DNA of 64,000 bases from Sorghum bicolor (taxonomy: Eukaryota; Streptophyta; Magnoliopsida; Poales; Poaceae). The stretch is taken from the NCBI RefSeq assembly GCF_000003195.3, contig NC_012879.2, forward strand, positions 36,325,596 through 36,389,595, read 5' to 3'. The notes under the pieces are model-generated. The model did not search any database, was not told the origin of the DNA, and saw nothing but the letters and a program-made list of their open reading frames with translations. Shown one piece after another: positions 1 through 11,466 of this stretch. The stretch's first letter is position 1. Each line of letters starts with the position of its first letter. The position numbers were made by a program, and so were the translations under genes.

Positions 1-1197
1 AAACCGTTGTTTTGGTGGACAAAGATGAAAAAGGAGATAGCTACTTTTGTCGCTCGTTGTGACAATTGTTGTCGTGTGAAGGCTGTTCACATGAATGCTG
101 GTTTGCTTCAACCCTTGTCTATTCCTGGATGGAAATGGGAAGAAGTTAGCATGGATTTCATCAGTGGACTCCCAATTTCTGTTAAGGGGTATGACTCCAT
201 CTGGGTGATTGTCGATCGTTTGACCAAGGTTGCTCGATTTATTCCAGTCCGAACCGACTATCATCCACATTAGTATGCGGAGTTGTATTTCGAGCACATT
301 GTTCGTCAGTATGGTGTGCCTCGAACAATCATATCAGATCGTGGACCACAGTTCACTGCTCGTTTTTGGGAATGTCTGCATGAGCAAATTGGTACTCATT
401 TAGTCCGTAGCTCTGCTTATCATCCCCAAACGGCCGGTCAGACTGAACGAGTTAACCAAATCCTTGAAGATATGTTGAGGGCATGTGCTCTCTCTTCAAA
501 GGGTTCTTGGGTTAAGTGGTTGCCATTAGCTGAGTTCTCCTACAACAATAGTTATCAGGAGAGTTTCAAGATGGCTCCATTTGAAGCCCTATACGGTCGG
601 AAGTGTCGAACTCCGTTGAATTGGGTAGAAGCTGGAGAGCGAAGATTTTATGGCATCGATTTCGTGAACGAAGCAGAGCAGAAAGTCCGTACTATCCGGC
701 AACATCTGGAAGCTGCTCAAGCTCATCAGAAAAGTTATGCCGACAAGAGAAGGAAGCCGATTGAGTTTTCAGTTGGTGACCATGTGTACATCAAGGTGTC
801 TCCGATGAGGGGTGTACAAAGGTTCGGAGTCAAGCGAAAGCTTGCACCTCGCTATGTGGGACCTTATCGGATTCTCGAAAAGAAAGGGAATGTGGCATAC
901 AAGGTTCAACTCCCAGTTGCGCTTCGAGCTATTTTCCCTGTATTCCACGTATCACAATTAAAGAAGTGCCTTCGTGTACCGGAGGAGCGAGTGGAAATTT
1001 GAGATATCAAGTTGAAGTCAGACTTGGTATATGAAGAAAAACTGGTAGCGATTCTTGATCGCAAGGAACGGGAGATGCGTAATCGTGTGGTTAAACTCTA
1101 CAAGGTATTGTGGAGCAACCACGGGGAGGAAGATGCTACTCGGGAGACGGAGGATTATTTAAGAGAAGTTTACAAAACATTCTTCGAAAATCAGTAA
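1..1197 (+). pseudogene. Chromovirus pol C-terminus: integrase and chromodomain, two in-frame stops
   Basis: One reading frame runs from the left edge to the stop at 1195-1197, broken by TAG at 271-273 and TGA at 1000-1002. The visible part starts at the end of the integrase zinc finger (CDNC) and carries the core triad: Asp in MDFISGLP, Asp in ISDRGPQFTARFW and Glu in GQTERVNQ. After it come the GPY/F-type module (RYVGPYRIL) and a short tail with VLWSNHGEEDATRE, the pattern of a plant chromovirus chromodomain, which in active elements directs integration to heterochromatin. The stops and the missing N-terminus make this a non-functional copy, although the catalytic residues survive. Integrase is certain; the chromodomain rests on one short motif. 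Confidence 0.88.
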
Positions 1198-1221
1198 GCT
1201 TTCAAATCTCGGGACGAGATT

Positions 1222-1238
1222 TTTGTAAGGGGGAGGGC
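1222..1238 (+). other. Polypurine tract of the chromovirus
   Basis: The purine-rich stretch GTAAGGGGGAGGGC lies directly before the LTR start TGTAACACCCC at 1239. This is where plus-strand DNA synthesis is primed in LTR retrotransposons and it fixes the LTR boundary. Confidence 0.85.
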
Positions 1239-4200
1239 TGTAACACCCCAGTGTTATGGTTGCATTAATCATGTGCATAGCATAAGCATCATCATCTACT
1301 CAAAGCATATCATGATCATCATCTATCTCGAGCCATGTCATTTTATGCAAAAATGTGGTTTAAATTGCTTAAATAGTCTTCCTATGCTTATGTTTGAGTG
1401 AACCATGATTGTGTTTGTGCTTAATGCCTTGGTAATTAGTTTATCTATGCTTAACTTGACCTTGGGAACAATGTTCATGTTGGTCACTTCTCCAAAATAT
1501 GCCTTTAAGTCATACTTATGAAATTAGGTCCTAGAGACCTCTTTTGCTTAGGCTTTTAAAAAGTGTTTCATAAAATGCTTGCATGTCAAAACTTTCTACA
1601 GCAAAGTTGTAGAAAATTTTATAAGGAACAAAAGTTGTTTTATGGCCATCTCATGAAAATGATCACAAATAGCTCAAATTTTACCCACAAGGCAGATTTG
1701 GGGCTGTTTCCAACACTTAGAAAATTTTCTAAGTCTGGAATCTCTCCAGTTTGCTCGAGGGGATATTGTTCATCTTCCGGTTTGAATTCTAGGCCGAATC
1801 AAGCTTTGATCTAGTTAGCAATGTTGGAGTACTCATGTAGCTCTCCAGCATGGAGCAATTAGCCAGCAAAATCATCGAGTGGATAGGGAGTTAAGCGTCG
1901 GGCAAAATCGAGTTTCAGTCGGTTTGGGAACTGAATGGAGCCGCCGTCAGACAGGGGGAGCTCGCCGGTGTTGCCGCGTGTCTGGACTCGTGGCGTCCGT
2001 ACGTCGCCGTTGGCCCTGCTCGTCAGTCCTCCGCGCGTCCTTCAGCTCGCCACGGCGCCCCCGGTCGCGTGGACAGCGCCAGTCCACTCCTGGTTCGCTC
2101 TCTCTCGCGTGCGTCGTCGTCTCCGCGTCGCCACCGTTGCTTCGGCGAGCTCGCGCGCGCGTGTCTCGTTGTCTCCGGTCAAGCAACTCCGTCCAGTGCT
2201 CCGCAAGCCTCTCCTCTCCACCGTCGTCAAGTTGGCTGCGACTGCCGAGCCTCGGTGAGCCCGCATTGCCTTCTCCGCCGCGAGCTTACCTCGGCGGAGC
2301 TCTGCCATGGCCACCGGCGTCGTGGCCAGGGCTCTGTAGTCCACCATTCTTCCTCATTCTTGTCCCTAAAGCTTCGCTAGGTCTTGCTGTTGCTCGTCTG
2401 CATTCTCTTCTGCTCTGTCTCCGGCCAGAGACGCCGGCGGTCGGCCGCGCACCACCGCCGTGCCGCCATTCGCGAGAGCAAGGTACCTAGAGTCCGGTAG
2501 AGTTAGGGTTTTGGGTACCGCTAGATGCGGAATGCAGTGGGGAGCACGATGGTGCCCTTGGCCAGCGCCGAGACCTCGCCGTCGACGAGATCTCTGGCGG
2601 TCAAGCCGCGCCTCTGCTTCTGGGTCGCTGGCAGGTGGGGTCCGTTGACTCGCGGGTCCCCTCTGTCAGTCTCTCTTTCTCCTTTGTTTAAACTAGGGTT
2701 TGAGCTGTTTTTACAAAAATCATATCTCTAGTTCTGGTGATCCAAAAATGTTGAAACAAATTTTGTGGTATTCCTTGAGATGGCTAGTTTTTAATAAAAA
2801 TATAAAATGAACCATGTTTTCTGGGAAATTATTTATTAAGGATTTAATCTTGTTATTCATGGATAAATGTATATCTCTTGTTATACTGCTTAGTTTACTC
2901 TGAAAATTTTATGGTAGTCTCTGTATGGTATGAGAGTGCTTTGGTAAATACTTCAGTATTTTTGGAGCACTGCGGCTTTGTTATGTAATTTATGATTGAG
3001 ATGTGGCTTGTTTCCTTGATTAAATTATATAAATTAATTGGTGCTTATGCTGGTGCTCTACCTTGGTAGTAAACCTGTTTATGGTATTCCTAAGATGTAA
3101 ATAATCTGAAATCTGTTGTTTGACACCATATAAGTCATGTTTCTGAATTTATGAAATAATTACCTTGGCAAATGTTAAATACATATCTTTAATTTAGTAT
3201 GTGCAATTGCTCTGAAATTTTTATGGTGATGCCCTGATGTCATACTTGTGCTTCTGTAATTTTTGTAGATTTTTCTGAGCACTTTGACTGGTATATTATA
3301 ATTATGCTCTTTTCTAGAATTAATTAATAAATGCCTTGTTAAGTAAATGTTTAGGGGTTTTCATCTGGTGTTCTGGTAACCTTGTAATATGTTTGTGCTC
3401 ATAAGCCATGTGTTTGGCATGGTTTATGTTTTGGTTATGTCATTAAATAATTACTTAAAGGGTTAAAGGCTGTCCTGGACAGCAAGGAAAGGATTTAACT
3501 TTGCTTAATGATAACTTGACTTTCTGTGAAACTTGTCTAAATCACAGTTGTTCTAAACTTGTTGAACTAGCTGTAGTTTAAATTTGAGGTCATTTGGCCA
3601 AGTAGTTTAAAAGTTATAGCTATTCCAAGTTGGGTTCCAGAAATAGGTGCTCTCTGTTTTTCTAGGACAGAACCTGGAACTTTGTTTAAATGACTGGTTT
3701 AATATATGAATCTTGCTGTGATGATTAAAGATGAGTAGTAGACAATTTCATAAGCTTTCCAGAATGTCTTCACTCATGATTGGTGGACCTGTCTATCATT
3801 AGTTATGATTTATTTAATTGACTGGTTTTGAGCTGAGTTGACTTATTTACTTATGTGAGCTTGTATGACTTTGCTCCGTGAATGAGTGTCCAGTGAGTTA
3901 CTTGTGTTATCAAGCCTTCATCTTTAGCATGTGCATCTTCTTATTGTTCGAGCATGCAATAGGTGCATCGGATGCGACAGCCTCCTACTAGCTACAAGTG
4001 AATCCCGAAGGCCAGGAGGGCAGCCAAGAGGTGGAGGTCCAGCAAGCCGGACTCGAGGAGCCCAAAGAAGAAGTTGAGTGCCCGAATCACGAGCCGGCGT
4101 CGTTCGTGAAAGGCAAGCCCCGGAGCATTCTAAGTCTCCCTTTATTTTCGAAAGTTCACTTAATATGTTCTATCTATTGATGCATTACGTATAGGAGTTG
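1239..4200 (+). repeat. Chromovirus 3' LTR, first part (interrupted by LINE)
   Basis: This non-coding LTR begins TGTAACACCCC. It has an AT-rich opening, a GC- and CpG-rich block at about 1900-2650 and a long T/A-rich stretch from 2700 to 3960. The same order of GC-rich block and AT-rich flanks, inverted, is seen in the antisense solo LTR at 17676-21025. ORFs in the GC-rich block overlap in several frames and look like chance. The LTR stops at the LINE insertion (GGAGTTG at 4200) and continues at 11467. Confidence 0.8.
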
Positions 4201-4365
4201 TGATGTAGCCAATTGATCTCCTCTCACATCATCAAGATTTTGAGCCGGCCCTCAAGATGTCCCTCTCCTCCGATCTCCGGCGAGTTCTGGGCGCTGACCT
4301 CCTTCGCTCTGCACCAGTGATCGGCCCCTTGCCCTCCAGGTGATTTCTCCTCTTCCCTCGCTGCA

Positions 4366-7300
4366 ATGGATCTTCCGGAAGAGCTTTCGAGGAAACTGGA
4401 TTTCTCTCATGGGAAAAAGTTCAAGAAAGAAATCCTTCAACTCTTTGGTTCGTCGGTGCATCACCCCAACGCTTCTACTGCTGGTTCTTTCTTTCTCCTA
4501 GCAACTTTCCGTCGCTATACTTTTTGGCTGACTGAGGAGTCGGTAGCTTTTTCTTTGGCCTCGTGCCTTGGTGGTTCACCAGCTGGTTTTCATGTGCAAT
4601 TTCAAAGTGATCGGCATTTTCGATTCTCGGTTTCCAATAAATCTGTGGGTTTTTATGTTTATTTGCTTCGGCGTTTCATTGGAGATCATTTTGATGTGTA
4701 CTTTCATCTTTGGAGAGATGGTACTGCAAATTGGGAACGAGAGAAAAGAATTTGGGAGGATGAACAACGGAAAGAATGGACAGAAGTTTTGAGCAAGAGT
4801 AAGAAGCGTAAAGCTAAATCAAATAAAAAAGTCTCTTTTGCCGCTGCTCCTTCCTTCGTTCCTCGCCAAAAGACAGTTGTTCCTAGTATTTCTGTGACAA
4901 GATTGCAAAGTTCCATGCTTGTTGGTCAAATTGAAGTTCCAATTCATTTTAGTTCAGAAGCAGTTTTCGGCTCGTGTTCTTCAGGTTCTTCGGAGGTTCA
5001 GTTTCCAAATCCTGCATGCAAGTCTAAGCCACCAATTGAGGAAACGCATGCATGCAGATCTCAAATTGTGTCCGCTAATTTAGCATCTGATCATGACTCG
5101 GTCCAACGGGCGATTACTTGCTCAAATTGCCTCATCTCAAACTGTGTCCGCTAATTTAGCATCTGATCATGACTCGGTCCAACGGGCGATTACTTGCTCA
5201 AATTGCCTCGTTCAGGGACATGTGGCTAGGGCTTGCTTAAGTCCAATTCGATGCAGACTTTATTTTCACTACGGCCATGTTGCCAAATCCTGCTTAACCC
5301 GTCTTCGGCCCAAGACTAGGTGGAAGCCCAAGAAGACAGTGCAACATATTTTGACGGCTGATGATTCTGGAAATAACATCGCCCCTTCCCTGAAGCCTGA
5401 CAAAACCCCAAATCAATCTACAGTCGCCCAGCTTCCATCAGCGACTTCTACGAGAACACACCCATCGGAGGCGACGATCAGACCCCCAGCTGAGCCAGTC
5501 ATGGCTAATTTTGATGTCAATCCAATCCCGTTCATCCCGACTGGCTTTGATCTCGAGCAATGGGCACGGCCAGCAAGAGGACGTACGATCATGGCGGCGA
5601 ACCCGCCAAAGCTGCACGAAGAGTTTGCCATTGTGACTTTGCACCCGGCTCCACCTCAGAATCTTCATCAACTACATGCTGCTATTGACTCGGTAATCAA
5701 CTACTTTGAGGGTGCACGCCAAGTGCATATTGAGTCTGCTTGTCCCTCGCCTTTAGGGCTCTGCTTGCTGGAGTTTCGGTCGGCTTTAACGAGGCAATCT
5801 ATGATTAACTTGAGTCCTCATTTTTTACCTGGGGGTAGAGAAATCACTTTGGTAGAGCATGACAACGGGATTAATCTGAGAGCGTCCCCTTTTACTAGAA
5901 CATGCTGGATCATGCTCCTCTGCTTCCCCCTGGATTTTCAATCCAAGCGTTACGTTGAACAGGCAGTTAACCTTTTTGGTACAGTGGTAGGCTGGACTAG
6001 CAATTCTCATTGCAGATCTCGTGTTTTGGTGAAGTGTGCTGTTTTGAATATGAGTAAAATTCCTAGAAGTATCATTGTGTGTAAGCCTGCCGTTATTGGG
6101 AGTGCTGGTCACTCTTGGACTGTGCCTGTCTTTGCCCTAAATTCCCAAAACAATGAAGCCTTTCCAGGTAATGAGGACCCCATTCCAGATGATGGAATTC
6201 CACACCCCTTTCCAGGTCAACAAAATCAGCAGCTTAATGACATGTTTGAGGACGTCCAGGACCTAGAGGAAGTGGAACAAGCAAATCTGAATGAGGGGTG
6301 GATCCCCCCTGTCCTTCCTAATGCAGCTGCGGCTGCAAATCTTCATGCAGCTTGGCCAGCTTGGCCAGAACCAGAAGCTGTGGTTGATCAAATTGAAGTC
6401 CAGCAAGTTCAAGCTCTAGCAGATGAGTTAGTTCAGCAAGCAATGCTCCAACTCCCAAATGCAAATCAGGTTTCAGAATCAGTAAGCTCAGATGCACTAG
6501 ATTTCTATAGAGCACAGGGTCGTCCAATCAGGCTAGAGTTTCCTTTAGTCCAGAACCACCAGGAGATCATCCCTTTAATGAATGCTGCTATGGATCGAGA
6601 AAGCGATTATCCCATCTTCCAGATTGCTAATACTTTGAAGTTGCATCAGGGACATGGGCCCATGCCATCTGCCCAAATGTTATTGCAAGAAATTCTCCTA
6701 TCCACCAGGGCGAACCAGCATACTATGTATATTGAGAGGCCACTTAACCTTGGGATTGCACAGTTTCCACCACTCATTCTCAGTCTAGAGCAATCAGGCA
6801 AGCAGCCCATAGTGCCCCCTCGGTACGACTCTGATGAGGATCTGTCTTGGATTGCTCAGAATGATTGGGAAGCTTCAACATCCTCCAATCCTATCATGCC
6901 AAGACGCCTAGTTAGAATGTGGGATGATCAGGATCAGCCCAAGCTTTCAGAACCTAGGCAGATTCAGCCTTTGCAAGACCATGTGGATTTTGATCTGCCT
7001 GTACATGAAAATAATCAGACCAAGATTCCAAAGGTCTTACAGAATCAGCCTTTGCAAGATCATGTCGGTTTTGATTTTCCTATACCTAAAAACAATCTCC
7101 CTTCAGAAGTTGCAAATGATGTGGATGAGACCATACTAAAGCTTCCCTCTGAGACAGAGCTTTCTGCTTCTGATTTGGTTATAACTGACAAGGAAACATT
7201 CAATTTTGGCATTCAAGGAGCCTTGCTGCAAGATGATACTTGTGCAGAGTTGATCCAGCCTGAGCCAATTCAGATTATTCCTCCTGCAGCACCACGGAAA

Positions 7301-7603
7301 AGGCAAATCAGGAAGAGGCCTACTCCAATTGTTGATGATGAAGTCCAAAGGAACACCAGAAGGCATCAGCTCCTAGGCTTCCAACATATGGAGCTAGATC
7401 AGAGGTCCATGCCGAGAAAGCTTTCCAAGGAAGACACTGTCATGCTTGAAGCTCATCTTAGTACAGCCCTAGTTCAAGCCACTACTGATGGTCAAGCTAT
7501 TCCAGTGGAAGTAATGCAAGGCATAGCTATCAATTTCTGTGATGTGCCTCCTGAGGAGGTCACTGAAGAAAAGCTCTTGTCAGTAGTTCCAAATGATGAT
7601 TAA
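4366..7603 (+). pseudogene. LINE ORF1 (nucleic-acid-binding protein), frameshifted by tandem duplication
   Basis: The first frame runs 4366-5154 (262 codons) and the second from about 5093 to 7603. Both read through the same CCHC zinc-knuckle region, so they are two parts of one ORF1. A 76 bp tandem duplication at 5058-5209 shifts the frame by one base and explains the break. Around residue 250 a basic KKRKAKSNKK-type segment precedes a knuckle CSNCLVQGHVARAC (C-X2-C-X4-H-X4-C). A second knuckle follows in which the second Cys position is Tyr (CRLYFHYGHVAKSC). The rest, several hundred residues, is acidic and Gln/Pro-rich and ends in a basic KRQIRKRP stretch. In LINEs ORF1p coats the RNA; here no full product is possible without the frameshift being bypassed. 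Confidence 0.8.
5058..5209 (+). repeat. 76-bp tandem duplication in LINE ORF1
   Basis: Two adjacent 76 bp units start at 5058 (ATCTCAAATTGTG) and 5134 (ATCTCAAACTGTG). They differ at only about two positions. As 76 is not a multiple of three, the duplication shifts the ORF1 frame. The near identity says it is recent relative to the LINE insertion. Confidence 0.92.
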
Positions 7604-7719
7604 TCTTTTTGTAACATGCTCGGTGGCTGGGCTTTCCGTTTCCTTTTTGTTATCCAGCTTTATGCTTGGTTGGTGGGTACTGTGTGGCCACCTTTTTTCC
7701 TATCCTAGTTGGTTTCCTT

Positions 7720-10700
7720 ATGGATTTTAATAGAAGTTGGAATGTTTTATGCTGGAATGTCAGAGGTCTTAATGACCCGGACAAGTGGGACCTTATTCGT
7801 AATAAACTTGATGAAAATGCTTGCTCTCTGTTCTGTTTTCAAGAAACCAAAAAGGAAGAGATCGACCCTGTTTTCTTTCATAAATTTGCACCTCGCTGTT
7901 TTGATTGCTTTGATTATTGCCCTTCAGAAGGAGCATCAGGGGGCATTCTAGTGGGATGGAATTCTAGAGTTTTCACAGTTAACACAATTGACAAAGAAGT
8001 TTTCGCCATGAGAATGCAAGTTACATCTGTGCACAATTTATCAGTTTGGCAGCTTATTACAGTATATGGACCTACACGAGAGCCAATTAGATCTTATTTT
8101 GTAGCATGGCTTTATAGCTTAGACATCTCCCCAGAAGATAACTATCTCATTCTAGGGGACTTTAACTTCTATCGTTCACCATCAAATAGAAACAGGCCTG
8201 GAGGAAATTTAAATGACATGTTGACTTTCAATGATGTTATTCAACATCTAGGTCTCATTGAGCTGCCAATAAAGGGTAGACGTTTCACTTGGAGTAATAT
8301 GCAGACACAACCACTTATGCAGCAGCTAGATTGGTTTTTTACATCTGCAGCTTGGACAGTGGCTTACCCTAACACTCTTGTCCTCCCTTTGGCAAAAAGT
8401 GTATCTGATCATATTCCTTGCAAAGTGCAAATTGGCTCAACTATCCCAAAGGCATCTTTGTTTAGGTTTGAAAACTTTTGGACTTTAGTCCCAGGATTTC
8501 ATGATGAAACTCTAAAGGCTTGGTTATCTGCCTCTCATTCAAATGCAGCTAGAAATATTTCTGTAAAATTTAAAGCTAGCAGGGCAGCCCTCAAAAAATG
8601 GATTGGTTCCAGATCAAGCCTGAAGGTCCTAATTCAGCACTGCAACATGGTGATAAAATTCTTGGATGATCTGGAACAAATTAGAGATTTGCAAATCTCA
8701 GAATTGAATTTCAGAACTATCATCCAGCTGCAACTTCAGAAACTCTTACACTGTCAACACATCTATTGGAAGCAGAGATATACAGAAAAAATGGTTAATT
8801 TGGGAGATAAAAATACCAAATTTTTTCACTCGAGAGCCACTGAGAGATACAGATTCAATGTCATCTCGCAAGTGCTAGCTCAAGATGGCAGATTGGTGAC
8901 TGAGCATGCAGAAAAGGCTGCTCTTTTTTGGCAGGAATTTAAAAGTAGACTTGGAGTCACTGTTGAACCTCAAATGTTATTTAACTTACAGGATCTTCTG
9001 GTGCAACATGATTTGAGAGATCTAGTCCTTCCATTCTCCAATGAAGAGATAGATGCTGTTGCCCATGATTTGCCAAATGATAAAGCTCTAGGGCCAGATG
9101 GTTTTAACGGCTTTTTTGTGAAAAGGTGTTGGCCCCTGATTAAGTATGATTTTTATAGGCTATGCAAAGATTTCTATGACAATTTGGCAGATCTGAAAAG
9201 CATTAATTATTCCTATATAACCTTAGTGCCTAAGAAATCAAATCCTGAGACAGTGGCTGATTTTAGACCCATCTCTTTGCTTAATTCTTCCATGAAGTTC
9301 ATTACAAAAATATTGTCCAACAGATTGCAAAAAGTGATTCTCGGAGTAATACATAGAAACCAATATGGTTTTCTTAGAGGAAGGACAATCCAGGATTGCC
9401 TTGGATGGGCTTTTGAGTTCCTGCATCAATGCCATACTTCAAAAAAGGAAATTATCATTCTAAAGTTGGATTTTGCAAAAGCTTTTGATATGGTTGAGCA
9501 TAAAGCTATTCTCAGTATCCTTCTTGCTAAAGGTTTCCCTGCCAAGTGGTGTGATTGGATAACTCAGATTCTAAGATCAGGAACTTCCTCTGTGTTAGTC
9601 AATGGAGTTCCTGGAAAGGATTTCATCTGCAAGAGAGGGGTCAGGCAGGGGGACCCCCTCTCACCCCTGCTCTTTGTTTTAGCAGCCGATCTCCTGCAAA
9701 GCATTGTTAATAAGGCCTATCAACAAGAGCTATTTCAGCTACCCATCCCAAATTGAGATGTGCAAAACTTCCCAATTATACAATATGCAGATTACACCCT
9801 CTTATTTTTGCAAGCAGATGCAAGGCAACTTTTCACTCTTAAAGCTCTCCTCAATAGTTTTGCTGAATCTACAGGCCTCAAAGTGAACTTCCATAAGTCT
9901 TGTTTGATCCCAATAAATGTCCCTCAGGAAAAGATACCTCTACTCACAGGAGTTCTTGGGTGTGTTCAGGGTCATCTGCCTTTTACTTATTTGGGAATCC
10001 CACTTGGAACTACCAAACCTCTGGTTAAAGATTATGCCCCCCTTATCTGCAGAATTGAGAGAAAGCTTTCAGCTAGCTCAGTTTTCTTAGCTTACTCAGG
10101 CAGATTGCAACTGATAAACTCAGTAATTTCATCCTTACCAACTTATTACATGTGCACCTTGAGTATGCCAAAGACAGTGGTGGAAATCATTGATAAATTT
10201 AGGAAAAAATGCCTATGGAGGGGAAGTGATATAGATGCTAAAGGATATAACTTAGCAGCCTGGGATTTGGTACTAGCTCCTAAACAAAAAGGTGGTTTAG
10301 GGGTGAGGGACTTGCTCTTACAGAATGAAGCCTTGCTCTTGAAGCACCTTCAGAAATTTTATAATAAAGCAGATATTCCATGGGTTCAGCTAATTTGGGA
10401 TTCTTATTATCAGAACAAGGTCCCTCACCTCTCACCACCAAGAGGGTCTTTTTGGTGGAAAGACATTTTAAAATTATTTGATAAATTCAGTGAGGTAGCT
10501 TTCTGCTCATCTGGTAAGGGAAGCACTGTTGGACTGTGGGGCAATTTCAACCAGCAAGTTTCTTTTGCAGAGAGGTTCCCTAATTTATATAACTATGCTA
10601 GAAACCAGAATTTGAGCCTGAAAGCTGCTATGTCCTCTGAGAATCTATTAAACCTTTTCAGATTACCAATGTGAAGAGCTTCTTACAATGAATTTCTAAT

Positions 10701-11270
10701 CCTTCAAGAGGAGATACTTACACTCAGTGAAGATACAATGCAAGATGATATTTGGATTTGTCTTTGGAAAGGTGGGCTGTATACCTCCAGCAGTTATTAC
10801 AAGCTACATTTTAGTGAGATTGCAGTCCCAGCGCCTCTGATTTGGATCTGGAAAGGAAAGAGTATGCCCAGGATCTGGGAATGTTGAGAAGAAGAAATAA
10901 GTTTCTTGAGGTAGGCTAGTCATGTGCACTCTGCCCATATGATCTGGAGGAAAGTACACTCCATCTTTTCTTTGATTGTACGTCTAGTTTCAGCAGATGG
11001 AATGCAATTGGAATCCAATGGAGCCAGCAAGGATCTGTATATGACCGTTTACAGCAGCAGAGAGCAGTTTTCCAGGGACCTTATTTCATGGATTTGTTCA
11101 TGATTGGAGCTTGGTGCATTTGGAAGGAAAGAAACGATTTCATCTTCAATCACAAAATGCCTTCGTTAGACTCCTGGAAGCAGCGTTTCAAGAATGAAGT
11201 TGGTCTTCATCTCTTTAGAATAAAGCCCTCAAAAAGAAGTTTTGTCATGAATTGGTTAAGCAACTTGTAA
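7720..11270 (+). pseudogene. LINE ORF2: endonuclease and reverse transcriptase, inactivated
   Basis: The start at 7720 is chosen because [18 protein letters not shown] opens the endonuclease domain. Endonuclease motifs include CFQETKKEE, the GDFNFYRSP motif and SDHIPCKV. Reverse transcriptase follows with [12 protein letters not shown] and [17 protein letters not shown] at 9754-9756 interrupts the frame just before the catalytic box. The box itself reads QYADYT instead of the usual ADD, so the second catalytic Asp is lost. The frame continues to a stop at 10672-10674. The last part, up to SNL at 11270 (with WCIWKERNDFIFNH), is reached only after an internal deletion and frameshifts at about 10680-11090. 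In active LINEs this protein nicks the target and reverse-transcribes in place. Confidence 0.9.
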
Positions 11271-11466
11271 TTTTGTTTTTTCAGCCTTACCTAGCCTCTG
11301 TCATCTCTGTTTACATAGGTGAGTTTTTAGGTAAGTTTTGGCCATGTGCCTGGTTAGCCCCCTGCTAACCTGTAGCTCTTGCTGCTTTGCACCTTGTTCT
11401 TCGTTTTGTTTTCTTCAATTTATTCCACTGGGGAGCTTTGCTCCACGGTTTTCCTCAAACAAAAAA

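Larger units (their letters stand above)
4201..11466 (+). mobile_element. LINE (non-LTR retrotransposon, plant L1-like), nearly full length, defective
   Basis: It has the order of a plant LINE: a short 5' UTR (4201-4365), ORF1 with a zinc knuckle, ORF2 with an apurinic-type endonuclease, reverse transcriptase and a zf-RVT-like C-terminus, a 3' UTR (11271-11454) and a short A-rich tail (CAAACAAAAAA). It is inserted in the chromovirus LTR. Only a 3-4 bp candidate target duplication (TTG or GTTG) is visible, so the exact ends are uncertain by a few bases. Both ORFs are broken: a 76 bp tandem duplication in ORF1, and a stop and a catalytic substitution in ORF2. Confidence 0.88.

Noticed and set aside
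1879..2731. Several overlapping ORFs on both strands up to 203 codons
   Set aside because: They lie in the GC-rich block of the chromovirus LTR, overlap in many frames, are Arg/Ser/Pro-rich and show no domain. Long stop-free frames are expected by chance in such composition.
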